This document shows positions 27,358 to 35,917 of a stretch of DNA of 64,000 nt, in pieces. Made by a program: the position numbers and the translations under genes. The notes under the pieces were generated by a model, which saw only the letters and a program-made list of their open reading frames with translations, was not told the DNA's origin and made no database searches. Numbering within the stretch: position 1 is the stretch's first letter; every line of letters begins with the position of its first letter. The DNA comes from CAVRCT01 sp963719645 (lineage in GTDB: Bacteria; Pseudomonadota; Gammaproteobacteria; DSM-16500): the NCBI GenBank assembly GCA_963719645.1, contig CAVRCT010000003.1:1-64000 (forward strand), read 5' to 3'.

Positions 27358-27867
27358 ATGGCAAGTTACGACCAAACAACGAAAAGTGATGGCATGCAAG
27401 AGAAGTTAGTTGCTGTGTCACGGAATGCTAAGGTAGTAAAAGGTGGTAGAATTTTTAGTTTTGCAGCTATTACAGTAGTCGGTGATGGCAATGGCCGCAT
27501 TGGCTTCGGTAGAGGAAAAGCGCGAGAAGTTCCCGTTGCAATTCAAAAAGCATTAGAAGCGGCTCGAAAGAATATGCGTAATATTGCGCTTAAGAGTGGC
27601 ACGGTGCATTCTCAAGTGACCGGTAAACACGGAGCAACAAGAGTATTTATGAAGCCTGCTTCCGAAGGTACTGGAATTATTGCTGGCGGCGCAATGCGTG
27701 CTGTTTGCGAAGTGCTCGGAATTAAGAATGTTTTAGCAAAAATTGTTGGCTCAACGAATCCAATCAATGTCGTGAGAGCAACGCTTAGAGCATTAGAAGG
27801 TGCATCAACCCCTGAATTTGTTGCAGCAAAGCGCGGCAAGACAATTGAAGAGATAACCGGGAACTAA
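27358..27867 (+). CDS. rpsE: 30S ribosomal protein S5
   Basis: S5 shapes the mRNA entry channel and influences fidelity. The 169-residue protein has the dsRBD-like core VVKGGRIFSFAAITVVGDGN, GRIGFGRGKAREVP and GGAMRAVCEVLGIKNVLAK. Its C-terminus is normal, with no sign of truncation. Confidence 0.98.
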   Translation: MASYDQTTKSDGMQEKLVAVSRNAKVVKGGRIFSFAAITVVGDGNGRIGFGRGKAREVPVAIQKALEAARKNMRNIALKSGTVHSQVTGKHGATRVFMKPASEGTGIIAGGAMRAVCEVLGIKNVLAKIVGSTNPINVVRATLRALEGASTPEFVAAKRGKTIEEITGN

Positions 27868-27871
27868 TTTT

Positions 27872-28069
27872 ATGGTAAGCAAAAATAAACAACTAAAAGT
27901 TACTTTAGTCAGAAGTCCGATCGCAGCTAAGCCGAATCATAGAGCATGTGTAAAAGGCTTAGGGTTACAACGAATGAGACACTCTGTTGTTCTTCAAGAT
28001 AATCCATGCATTCGCGGAATGATTAACAAAGTGATTCATTTGGTGTCAGTAGAGGAAGTTAACGAATGA
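27872..28069 (+). CDS. rpmD: 50S ribosomal protein L30
   Basis: L30 is a small domain V binder of 23S rRNA. The 65-residue protein contains LKVTLVRSPIAAKPNHRACV and GLQRMRHSVVLQDNP. It overlaps rplO by 4 bases. Confidence 0.95.
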   Translation: MVSKNKQLKVTLVRSPIAAKPNHRACVKGLGLQRMRHSVVLQDNPCIRGMINKVIHLVSVEEVNE

Positions 28070-28500
28070 ACTTAAATACATTGAAACCCGCACCAGGTTC
28101 TAAAACACCCGCAAAAAGATTGGGTAGAGGGATTGGTTCCGGTAAAGGAAAAACCTGCGGTAGAGGTCATAAAGGTCAACGTGCGCGAGCAGGTGGATTC
28201 CATAAAGTTGGTTTTGAAGGTGGTCAAATGCCTTTACAGCGTCGAATTCCAAAATCTGGTTTTCGTACCCAAAAATCACTCTATCGACAAGAAATCAGAT
28301 TATCAGACTTAAATAAAATTGAATCTGATACAGTCGATATGGAAGCGTTGAGACTCGCGGGCCTTATTAATATTAATACACAAGATGTAAAAATTATTCT
28401 TGCTGGAAAAATTGAAAAGGCATTAACCATTAAGGGAATCGCAACAACTTCGGGTGCTAAAGCAGCCATTGAAAATGTTGGCGGAAAAGTCGAGGCGTAA
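28066..28500 (+). CDS. rplO: 50S ribosomal protein L15
   Basis: L15 assembles late and contacts domain II. The 144-residue protein begins MNLNTLKPAPGSKTPAKRLG, with the Gly/Arg-rich RGIGSGKGKTCGRGHKGQ, then RRIPKSGF. secY begins 3 bases after the stop, so the membrane channel is cotranscribed with the ribosome genes. Confidence 0.98.
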   Translation: MNLNTLKPAPGSKTPAKRLGRGIGSGKGKTCGRGHKGQRARAGGFHKVGFEGGQMPLQRRIPKSGFRTQKSLYRQEIRLSDLNKIESDTVDMEALRLAGLININTQDVKIILAGKIEKALTIKGIATTSGAKAAIENVGGKVEA

Positions 28501-28503
28501 TCA

Positions 28504-29829
28504 ATGGGAAAAAATCGCACTGCACCAGGTGTTGCGAATCAAGGAATTGCAGACTTAAAAAGACGTCTGCAATTTGTTTTATTAGCCATTCTAGTTTTTC
28601 GAATTGGTTCGTATATCCCTGTGCCGGGTTTAAATCCATTGAAGCTTCAAGAATTATTTAATGCACAACGAAATAATATTATCGGCTTATTTAATATGTT
28701 TTCGGGTGGTGCATTGATGCGATTTAGCGTATTTGCATTGGGTATCATGCCTTATATTTCTGCATCTATTATTGTTCAATTACTAACTGTGTTATCACCG
28801 CAATTATCTGAATTAAGAAAAGAAGGTGAGTCAGGGCAGCGAAAAATTAATAAATATACGCGTTATGCAACCCTGTTTTTAGCGACTTTTCAGGCGATTG
28901 GCGTTTCGAAGATGTTAGCCAGTCATGGTATTGCATTAGATCCTGGTATGTCATTTTATCTCACAACGGCACTAACGTTGGTGACAGGTACTTTATTTTT
29001 GATGTGGTTAGGGGAACAAGTGACTGAGCGAGGGATTGGTAATGGTATATCGATTATCATCTTCTCGGGCATCGTAGCGGGTTTACCAGATGCGGTGGGT
29101 CGGACATTAGAACAAGTCAGAGAAGGGCAGTTACAAATTGTTGCGCTATTATTGATAATTTTAGCAGTCTTTGCGGTTGTCGCTTTTGTCGTGTTTGTTG
29201 AGCGTGGACAACGTCGTATCACCATTAATTATGCGAGACGTACCCAAGGTAATGCAATGTATTCAGCTAAAAGTAGCCACTTGCCATTAAAAATTAATAT
29301 GTCAGGTGTTATTCCACCGATTTTTGCTTCTAGTATTATTTTGTTTCCTGCGACGTTAGCTCAATGGTTTGGCCATGGTAAAGGTATGGAGTGGCTGGGT
29401 ACAATTGGTATTGCGTTACAGCAAGGTCAGCCTTTGCATATGTTCCTTTTTGCTGCTGCAATAATTTTCTTCTGTTTCTTTTATACGGCATTAGTATTTA
29501 ATCCTAGAGACACTGCAGATAATTTAAAGAAGTCAGGCGCGTTTATTCCAGGTATTAGACCTGGCGAGAAGACGGCTCAGTATATCGATATGGTGATGAC
29601 CCGGCTAACCTTAGCGGGTGCTGTGTATGTAACATTGGTTTGTCTGTTGCCTGAATTTATGATTTTAGCGTGGAACGTGCCATTTTACTTTGGTGGTACT
29701 TCCTTGTTGATTATTGTGGTTGTTGTAATGGATTTTATTGCTCAAGTCCAAGCTCATATCATGTCATATCAATACGATTCATTGCTGAAAAAAGCAAATT
29801 TTCGGGGTGGCATGGGGGCAATGCGTTAG
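28504..29829 (+). CDS. secY: Protein translocase subunit SecY
   Basis: SecY is the channel-forming subunit of the inner-membrane translocon. The 441-residue protein has ten predicted membrane segments. Typical motifs are RIGSYIPVPGLNP after helix 1, IMPYISASIIVQLL, and GIGNGISIIIFSGI. Length is normal. It works with SecE (2520-2900), and the cytoplasmic loops that meet SecA and ribosome are intact. Confidence 0.98.
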   Translation: MGKNRTAPGVANQGIADLKRRLQFVLLAILVFRIGSYIPVPGLNPLKLQELFNAQRNNIIGLFNMFSGGALMRFSVFALGIMPYISASIIVQLLTVLSPQLSELRKEGESGQRKINKYTRYATLFLATFQAIGVSKMLASHGIALDPGMSFYLTTALTLVTGTLFLMWLGEQVTERGIGNGISIIIFSGIVAGLPDAVGRTLEQVREGQLQIVALLLIILAVFAVVAFVVFVERGQRRITINYARRTQGNAMYSAKSSHLPLKINMSGVIPPIFASSIILFPATLAQWFGHGKGMEWLGTIGIALQQGQPLHMFLFAAAIIFFCFFYTALVFNPRDTADNLKKSGAFIPGIRPGEKTAQYIDMVMTRLTLAGAVYVTLVCLLPEFMILAWNVPFYFGGTSLLIIVVVVMDFIAQVQAHIMSYQYDSLLKKANFRGGMGAMR

Positions 29830-29865
29830 TTTTAGAGTCAACGTACGATAAAAATGGGGTTAAAT

Positions 29866-29979
29866 ATGAAAGTAGGTGCATCGGTAAAGAAAATTTGTCG
29901 AAATTGCAAAATTGTTAAGCGTAAGCGAGTTGTACGCATCATTTGCAAAGAAAAAAGACATAAACAAAAGCAAGGTTAA
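29866..29979 (+). CDS. rpmJ: 50S ribosomal protein L36
   Basis: This very short gene encodes 37 residues starting MKVGASVKKICRNCKIVKRK. The zinc-binding pattern C11, C14, C27, H32 marks the zinc-containing L36 form. It follows secY and closes the spc cluster, as in E. coli. Confidence 0.93.
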   Translation: MKVGASVKKICRNCKIVKRKRVVRIICKEKRHKQKQG

Positions 29980-30080
29980 TGAATATTTTATTATAAAAGA
30001 TTGATTTTTTACTAATTCAATATTAAACTGACGCGCTTTTGCTAATATCGGAAAACAAGAGAAGTTGTAGGAGTGATTGA

Positions 30081-30434
30081 ATGGCAGCCCGAATATCAGG
30101 CGTGAATTTACCTGTACAAAAACATATTGTTATTGGCCTTACAGCTATTTTTGGTGTTGGCCGTAACAGAGCGAAAGATATCTGCGCATCCGCAGGTGTA
30201 AACCCAACTTCAAAAGTGAAAGACCTTTCTGAAGTTGAACTTGAGAACTTGCGTAATGAAGTCGCTAAATTTAGAGTTGAAGGCGATTTGCGGCGAGAAG
30301 TTTCCATGAATATTAAGCGACTTATTGAATTAGGTGCTTATCGTGGATTACGACATCGACGTGGCTTACCCGTTCGCGGACAACGTACGCGTACTAACGC
30401 TAGAACGCGTAAAGGCAAACGAAAAGGCAAATAA
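30081..30434 (+). CDS. rpsM: 30S ribosomal protein S13
   Basis: S13 bridges the subunits and contacts the P-site tRNA. The 117-residue protein contains MAARISGVNLPVQKHIVIGL, the helix-two-turn-helix region, and the basic tail GLPVRGQRTRTNARTRKGK. It is the first gene of the alpha cluster, behind a 101-bp spacer that could hold a promoter, though no near-consensus pair was found. Confidence 0.97.
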   Translation: MAARISGVNLPVQKHIVIGLTAIFGVGRNRAKDICASAGVNPTSKVKDLSEVELENLRNEVAKFRVEGDLRREVSMNIKRLIELGAYRGLRHRRGLPVRGQRTRTNARTRKGKRKGK

Positions 30435-30475
30435 TTATTTGTTACTAAAGTAGTTAATTAGGAAATTAGACAGCG

Positions 30476-30892
30476 ATGACTGAAACACAAGCACAACAAG
30501 TACAAGCAAAAGCTGCTAAAGGCCGTAAAAAGGCTAAAAAGCAGGTAATAGACGGCATAGTTTATATTCGAGCGTCTTTTAATAACACGATTGTGACGAT
30601 AACCGATATTCAAGGCAATACTGTCGCTTGGTCAAGTGCGGCTAGCTGCGGCTATAGAGGTTCACGAAAATCAACCCCTTATGCAGCTGGTGAAGCAGCT
30701 TCAAAAGTGGCGCAAATAGTGGTAGAAAATTTCGGCATGAAAAATGTCCATGTACGTGTTAAAGGACCTGGCCCTGGTAGAGAATCAGCGATTAGATCGT
30801 TACATACAGCTGGTTTGAAAATCTTATCAATTACAGATGTGACGGGTATCCCATTTAACGGGTGCCGTGATCCTAAAAAACGTCGCGTATAA
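30476..30892 (+). CDS. rpsK: 30S ribosomal protein S11
   Basis: S11 forms the mRNA exit channel with S7. The 138-residue protein has a basic N-terminal extension (KAAKGRKKAKKQ) and the conserved ASFNNTIVTITDIQGN, then GRESAIRSLHTAGLKI. The end, NGCRDPKKRRV, is typical. Confidence 0.97.
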   Translation: MTETQAQQVQAKAAKGRKKAKKQVIDGIVYIRASFNNTIVTITDIQGNTVAWSSAASCGYRGSRKSTPYAAGEAASKVAQIVVENFGMKNVHVRVKGPGPGRESAIRSLHTAGLKILSITDVTGIPFNGCRDPKKRRV

Positions 30893-30906
30893 ACAGGAGA
30901 TGGTTA

Positions 30907-31527
30907 ATGGCTAGGTATATTGGACCAAGATGTAAATTAGCAAGACGTGAGCGAACCGATCTGTCTTTATTAAGTGGCATCAGGTCTCTAGATACAAAAT
31001 GTAAGTTAGATCAAGCTCCCGGTCAACATGGGGCACGAAGAGGTCGTGAAACTGAATACGGTACTCAATTGCGTGAAAAGCAAAAAGTGAGACGTATTTA
31101 CGGTATTATGGAACGCCAATTCAGTACCTACTTTAAAAAAGCTGCCCGATTAAAAGGCTCAACAGGTGAGAACCTTTTAAAACTTTTAGAAAGCAGATTA
31201 GATAATGTAGTTTACCGTATGGGTTTTGGTTCAACACGAGCAGAAGCTAGACAGTTAGTCAGCCACAGAGCAATCCTGGTAAATGGTAAAAGAGTTAACG
31301 TGCCATCTCATCTTTTATTACCAGGTGATGTTGTTACAATTGTGGAGGGTGCTAAGAAGCAATTACGTATTCAAGGCGCACTTGCTTTAGCGCAATCTAG
31401 ACCGGCTACAGGCTGGATTGAAGTCGATGTTAATGCTATGTCAGGAGTCTTTAAGCAATTACCTGATAGATCTGATTTACCAAGTGATATTTCAGAGAAG
31501 TTAATTGTCGAACTTTATTCCAAGTAA
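30907..31527 (+). CDS. rpsD: 30S ribosomal protein S4
   Basis: S4 is a primary assembly protein and, in E. coli, represses the alpha operon. The 206-residue protein has MARYIGPRCKLARRERTDL, the S4 RNA-binding domain (SRLDNVVYRMGFGSTRAEAR, QLVSHRAILVNGKRVN) and a normal C-terminus. It follows rpsK by 14 bases. Confidence 0.98.
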   Translation: MARYIGPRCKLARRERTDLSLLSGIRSLDTKCKLDQAPGQHGARRGRETEYGTQLREKQKVRRIYGIMERQFSTYFKKAARLKGSTGENLLKLLESRLDNVVYRMGFGSTRAEARQLVSHRAILVNGKRVNVPSHLLLPGDVVTIVEGAKKQLRIQGALALAQSRPATGWIEVDVNAMSGVFKQLPDRSDLPSDISEKLIVELYSK

Positions 31528-31552
31528 TTAATGGTTGTTATGAGGTTATTTC

Positions 31553-32548
31553 ATGCAAAATAATCCGTATGAGTTTTTAAGTCCAAGAGCTATTGCTGTA
31601 GAAACATTGAGTCCTTTTCATGCGAAGGTTACTCTAGAGCCACTCGAAAGAGGTTTTGGACATACACTGGGTACGACGTTACGCAGAATTTTGCTGTCCT
31701 CTATGCCAGGCGCTGCGATTGTCGAAACAAAAATCGAAGGTGTTTTGCACGAATACGGCACTATATCTGGCGTGCAAGAAGACGTTGTTGAAATATTATT
31801 AAATTTGAAAAATGTTGCAATTAAGTTGCATGGTCGCGAAGAAGTAGTGTTGCGATTGAATAAGAAAGGTGCTGGACCAGTCATTGCTGGCGATATTGAA
31901 CAAGAACATGATGTTGAAATTATTAATCCTGATTTAGTGATTGCACATTTGAATGATGCAGGTTCATTGAGTATGACGTTGAGAGTCATGCTAGGACGGG
32001 GTTATCAAACAGCATCAATGAGAAGTAAGCATAAAGAAGAAGGTAAAACAACGATTGGCGTTTTACATATTGATGCGAGCTTTAGCCCAGTTAGAAAAGT
32101 TGCTTATTCTGTGGAAAGTGCGCGTGTTGAACAGCGGACTGACTTAGACAAGCTGATTATTGATTTGGAAACAAATGGAACACTTGATCCTGAAGAAGCG
32201 ATTCGTCGTTCTGCGACAATTCTTCAACAACAGTTATCACCATTTGTTGATTTAAAATCGTCACCCGTGACAAAAGATTCTTCAGATCAACAGTCTGTCA
32301 ATCCTATCTTTACGAGACCTGTAGATGATTTAGAGTTAACAGTACGATCTGCAAATTGCTTAAAAGCAGAAAGCATCTATTTTATTGGTGATTTAGTGTT
32401 ACGAACTGAAACTGATTTACTTAAAACACCAAATTTAGGTAAAAAGTCTCTGACTGAAATTAAAAATGTGTTGGCTTCGCACGGGTTATCGTTAGGCATG
32501 CGTCTAGATAACTGGCCGCCATCTACGTTAAAAGATAACGAAAAATAG
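31553..32548 (+). CDS. rpoA: DNA-directed RNA polymerase subunit alpha
   Basis: Alpha dimerises to scaffold beta and beta' and binds UP elements and activators. The 331-residue protein has the N-terminal domain (PLERGFGHTLGTTLRRILLS near 32-51) and a linker around 235-250. The C-terminal domain (LELTVRSANCLKAESIYFIG, TPNLGKKSLTEIKNVL) holds the DNA-binding helices. The frame is fully intact, unlike rpoB. Confidence 0.98.
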   Translation: MQNNPYEFLSPRAIAVETLSPFHAKVTLEPLERGFGHTLGTTLRRILLSSMPGAAIVETKIEGVLHEYGTISGVQEDVVEILLNLKNVAIKLHGREEVVLRLNKKGAGPVIAGDIEQEHDVEIINPDLVIAHLNDAGSLSMTLRVMLGRGYQTASMRSKHKEEGKTTIGVLHIDASFSPVRKVAYSVESARVEQRTDLDKLIIDLETNGTLDPEEAIRRSATILQQQLSPFVDLKSSPVTKDSSDQQSVNPIFTRPVDDLELTVRSANCLKAESIYFIGDLVLRTETDLLKTPNLGKKSLTEIKNVLASHGLSLGMRLDNWPPSTLKDNEK

Positions 32549-32563
32549 TAGGAAGGTTGTATT

Positions 32564-32944
32564 ATGCGACATCGTAAGAGTGGAAGATATTTTGGCCGCA
32601 CAAGCAGCCACCGTAAAGCAATGTTCAAAAACATGATGGTATCTATGTTGCGACATGAGCTAATTAAAACGACTTTGCCAAAAGCAAAAGAACTGAGAAT
32701 GTATTTAGAACCTTTAATTACGTTGGCAAAGGTTGACTCTGTTCATCATCGACGACTTGCTTTTGCACGGTTAAGAGACAGAGACATGGTCACTAAATTA
32801 TTTGAAGTGATTGGTCCTCATTTTAACCAACGTCCAGGCGGATATTTAAGAGTGTTAAAATGCGGATTCCGTAGAGGTGACTGTGCCCCGATGGCGTTTG
32901 TTGAATTGGTGGGCAGAGAATTGCAAGAATCCAACGCTGCATAA
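32564..32944 (+). CDS. rplQ: 50S ribosomal protein L17
   Basis: L17 is at the tunnel exit surface. The 126-residue protein begins MRHRKSGRYFGRTSSHRKAM and contains RLAFARLRDRDMVTKLF. It is the last gene of the ribosomal block and is followed by a strong terminator. Confidence 0.97.
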   Translation: MRHRKSGRYFGRTSSHRKAMFKNMMVSMLRHELIKTTLPKAKELRMYLEPLITLAKVDSVHHRRLAFARLRDRDMVTKLFEVIGPHFNQRPGGYLRVLKCGFRRGDCAPMAFVELVGRELQESNAA

Positions 32945-32966
32945 ATTTTAAATGTCAGAGCTTAAT

Positions 32967-33002
32967 AAAACCGAAGAATTAAAACCTCTTCGGTTTTTTT
33001 TT
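32967..33002 (+). terminator. Rho-independent terminator after rplQ
   Basis: The stem AAAACCGAAGA with TCTTCGGTTTT is followed by a run of nine T residues. It ends the alpha operon. Confidence 0.9.
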
Positions 33003-33004
33003 GT

Positions 33005-33268
33005 TGTTGCATAATGAGCCGCTTTAAAATCTGAGCCACGACCGTCAGGGAGTGTCACGTATCTTGAATTGATATAGATTAAAAAATAGCCCCGCCGGTG
33101 ATCGCTCCCTGACGGTCGCGGCTCAGATTAAAACGCTGTGTTGCATAATGAGCCGCTTTAAAATCTGAGCCACGACCGTCAGGGAGTGTCACGTATCTTG
33201 AATTGATATAGATTAAAAAATAGCCCCGCCGGTGATCGCTCCCTGACGGTCGCGGCTCAGATTAAAAC
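33005..33268. mobile_element. Two tandem exact MITE-like copies, family A
   Basis: Two 130-bp copies (33005-33134 and 33139-33268) are identical base for base and separated by 4 bp. Each is an imperfect palindrome with arms containing CTGAGCCRCGACCGTCAGGG. A third, diverged copy lies inverted at 41-154. The stretch has no coding potential. Identity implies recent duplication, or an assembly duplication. Confidence 0.75.
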
Positions 33269-33358
33269 AAGCTAATTCATTATTAACAAGATATATCAAA
33301 ATCCCCTAAATCTGGTAGCATATAGCCACCAGAAAAAGCGATGTAAGGAGATATATTC

Positions 33359-33841
33359 ATGCCATCATTTGATATAGTCTCAAAAACGGATAGCCACGAA
33401 GTAGCCAATGCGGTTGATCAAACAAATCGCGAAATTGCGACACGATTTGACTTTCGCGGCACCGACTCACGCGCTGAGTTAACCAAAGATACTATCTTAT
33501 TAATTGCGCCAAGTGATTTTCAATTAAAACAGGTCGATGAAATTTTGCGAAACAAGCTGGCAAAGCGCCAAGTAGACATCCGTTCGCTTGAATATAAAGA
33601 TGCGGATGTTAAATTAAATGAAGCGCGTCAGAGTGTTGAGGTGAAGCAAGGACTGGACTCAGAAAAAGCCAAAAAAGTTGTAAAACTAATCAAAGATTCA
33701 AACGTAAAAGTTCAGGCAGCAATTCAAGGCGATCAAGTGCGTGTCACCGGCAAAAAGCGTGATGACTTACAAGCAGTAATTGCGTTTTTGCGGGAAGCAA
33801 AATTTGAATTGCCTCTTCAATTTGAAAATTTTCGGGATTGA
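33359..33841 (+). CDS. yajQ: YajQ-family nucleotide-binding protein
   Basis: A 160-residue UPF0234/YajQ protein. Members bind nucleotides, and some are reported as cyclic-di-GMP effectors; the role here is unknown. The N-terminal PSFDIVSKTDSHEVANAVDQ and the RFDFRGTDSRAEL motif are characteristic, with the two ferredoxin-like halves and a C-terminal EAKFELPLQFENFRD. AAGGAG precedes the ATG. The stop overlaps the region just before minC, so it may be cotranscribed with the min genes. Confidence 0.93.
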   Translation: MPSFDIVSKTDSHEVANAVDQTNREIATRFDFRGTDSRAELTKDTILLIAPSDFQLKQVDEILRNKLAKRQVDIRSLEYKDADVKLNEARQSVEVKQGLDSEKAKKVVKLIKDSNVKVQAAIQGDQVRVTGKKRDDLQAVIAFLREAKFELPLQFENFRD

Positions 33842-33843
33842 GT

Positions 33844-34554
33844 ATGACAACAAGTACATTGACTATGGATCGTCAAGCCTGTTTTCAATTTAAAACAAGT
33901 TTTACGCCGTGCACTATTTTGCAAATGATGAAAAATGAGTTGGAAACACTGGCGGAGCAATTGCAAGAAACCGTTAATCGCGCGCCTCATTTTTTCCAAG
34001 GCTCTCCTATTGTGATTGATTTAGAAAAACTGAAAACACAGGGAGAAGTGGATTTTGTTAAACTGAAAGAAATTTTAAGGGCAAATAATTTAGTGCCTGT
34101 AGGAGTGCGTGGCGGCAATGACGAGCATCATATTGCGGCTGCGTTACAAGGTTTGCCAATGTTAACAATTGGTAAACTAACACACGGTGAAAATCCAAAA
34201 AATAAAACGATAGAACAGCATCAACCCACCAAACTTGTGACCAGTCCGATTCGTTCTGGCATGCAAGTCTATGCAAAAGATGCCGATTTGATTGTGACAG
34301 CACCTGTCAGTGCGGGCGCTGAATTATTAGCAGATGGCAATATTCATGTCTATGGCCCCTTGCGCGGACGTGCGATGGCTGGGGTGCAAGGCAATATGCA
34401 AGCAAGGATATTCTGCCGTACGTTAGAGGCTGAATTAGTCTCAATAGCCGGTTATTATTTAACAAAAGAAGATATGCAAATCATGCCGGAAAAAGATGGT
34501 ATGATTCAAATTGTTTTATCGGGCGAACAAGTCAAAATTGAAATGATTTCATAA
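33844..34554 (+). CDS. minC: Septum site-determining protein MinC
   Basis: MinC inhibits FtsZ polymerisation away from midcell. The 236-residue product has the N-terminal MinC_N domain and a C-terminal beta-helix (SPIRSGMQVYAKDADLIVTA, GNIHVYGPLRGRAMAGVQGN) that binds MinD. The ATG at 33844 is preferred over a TTG at 33838. It is followed by minD after 11 bases. Confidence 0.95.
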   Translation: MTTSTLTMDRQACFQFKTSFTPCTILQMMKNELETLAEQLQETVNRAPHFFQGSPIVIDLEKLKTQGEVDFVKLKEILRANNLVPVGVRGGNDEHHIAAALQGLPMLTIGKLTHGENPKNKTIEQHQPTKLVTSPIRSGMQVYAKDADLIVTAPVSAGAELLADGNIHVYGPLRGRAMAGVQGNMQARIFCRTLEAELVSIAGYYLTKEDMQIMPEKDGMIQIVLSGEQVKIEMIS

Positions 34555-34565
34555 GATAAAGGGGT

Positions 34566-35396
34566 ATGACAGTGGCCAAAATAATTGTAGTAACATCAGG
34601 GAAGGGTGGCGTTGGAAAAACCACAACGAGTGCATCGTTTGCAGTCGGCTTAGCAAAGCGTGGTTTCAAAACGGCTGTCGTTGATTTTGACATCGGGTTG
34701 CGTAATCTGGATTTAATTATGGGTTGCGAGCGTCGTGTTGTTTATGATTTCGTTAATGTGATTCGTGGCGAAGCAAACCTCAACCAAGCGTTAATTAAAG
34801 ATAAGCACATTAAAGAATTATCGATCTTGCCCGCCTCTCAAACACGTGACAAAGATGCATTAACCACGGAAGGCGTAGCGACTGTTTTAGAACAATTAGG
34901 TAAAACGTTTGATTACATCGTTTGTGATTCACCTGCGGGTATTGAACGCGGCGCTCAGCTAGCCATGTACTTTGCGGATCATGCAGTGGTTGTGACCAAT
35001 CCGGAAGTTTCATCAGTTCGAGACTCCGATCGAATGTTAGGATTGCTTTCCAGCAAAACAAAAAGAGCAGAAGAAGGAAGAGAGCCGATTACCGAACATT
35101 TGTTACTGACACGCTATTCTCCAAAGCGAGTGACAAACGGTGATATGTTAAGCATTACCGATGTGAATGAAATTTTGGCGATTCCTTTATTAGGTGTGAT
35201 TCCTGAGTCTCCCGCCGTTTTGCGTGCATCCAATTCAGGCGACCCAGTCATTTTGGATGAGGAAAGTGATGCAGGGCAAGCCTACACAGATGCTGTTGCG
35301 CGTTTTCTCGGTGAAAATGTCCCACATCGATTTATTGAAGAAAAATCGCATTGGTTGAAACGGATGTTTAGTTTTAAGGAGAAAGAAAGCGTATGA
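34566..35396 (+). CDS. minD: Septum site-determining ATPase MinD
   Basis: A membrane-cycling ParA/MinD ATPase that recruits MinC. The 276-residue protein has the deviant Walker A SGKGGVGKTTT at 11-21, DFDIGLRNLDLIMGCERR, and Walker B in DYIVCDSPAGIERG. The C-terminal amphipathic helix (SHWLKRMFSFKEKE) targets the membrane. It overlaps minE by 4 bases. Confidence 0.97.
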   Translation: MTVAKIIVVTSGKGGVGKTTTSASFAVGLAKRGFKTAVVDFDIGLRNLDLIMGCERRVVYDFVNVIRGEANLNQALIKDKHIKELSILPASQTRDKDALTTEGVATVLEQLGKTFDYIVCDSPAGIERGAQLAMYFADHAVVVTNPEVSSVRDSDRMLGLLSSKTKRAEEGREPITEHLLLTRYSPKRVTNGDMLSITDVNEILAIPLLGVIPESPAVLRASNSGDPVILDEESDAGQAYTDAVARFLGENVPHRFIEEKSHWLKRMFSFKEKESV

Positions 35397-35704
35397 AAAT
35401 AACGACTCAAATTTCTAAGATCCTGGATTATTTTCAAAGACCACAAAAAACAGCTAAAGTGGCAAAAGAGCGTTTGCAAATTATTATCGCTCACGAAAGA
35501 GTGACGTTGGATAGACCCGATTATTTGTCACTGTTGCAAAGAGATTTAATTGATGTCATCGCGAAGTATGTGCAAATTAACAAAGACGATGTAAGGATTG
35601 ATCTTGATCGTCAAGATGGTTGTTCTATCTTAGAGTTAAATGTGACGTTGCCTAACTTTCAAGATAAGACGGTAGAAAAACGAACGATAGCCGTCACGGA
35701 ATAA
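35393..35704 (+). CDS. minE: Cell division topological specificity factor MinE
   Basis: MinE stimulates MinD ATPase and drives pole-to-pole oscillation. The 103-residue protein is longer than the E. coli 88 residues. The anti-MinCD region contains AKVAKERLQIIIAHER, and the C-terminal dimerisation domain follows. The ATGA overlap with minD indicates coupled translation. The family C palindrome lies just downstream. Confidence 0.93.
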   Translation: MKITTQISKILDYFQRPQKTAKVAKERLQIIIAHERVTLDRPDYLSLLQRDLIDVIAKYVQINKDDVRIDLDRQDGCSILELNVTLPNFQDKTVEKRTIAVTE

Positions 35705-35730
35705 CGAAATAAAATTCCCCTTTCATTAAG

Positions 35731-35885
35731 AGGGCATTGTTGCGTAATTCCCACTTCCGTCATTGCGAGGAGCGTTTTTTGCGACGAAGCAATCCAGTTT
35801 TTGATTTTTAAGCCTAAAACTGGATTGCTTCGTCGCAAAAAACGCTCCTCGCAATGACGGAAGTGGGAATTGCGCAACAACGCCC
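35731..35885. repeat. Long perfect-stem palindrome, family C, copy 1
   Basis: Two arms of about 70 bp, with only two mismatches, surround a loop of about 15 bp. The arm core holds GTCATTGCGAGGAGCG and GCGACGAAGCAATCCAG. A second copy lies at 43674-43823. Such repeats are dispersed in many bacterial genomes; here it lies after minE and could act as a transcript end. Confidence 0.75.
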
Positions 35886-35917
35886 TTTAAAAGAGTATAC
35901 AATACGAGAAGAAATTG

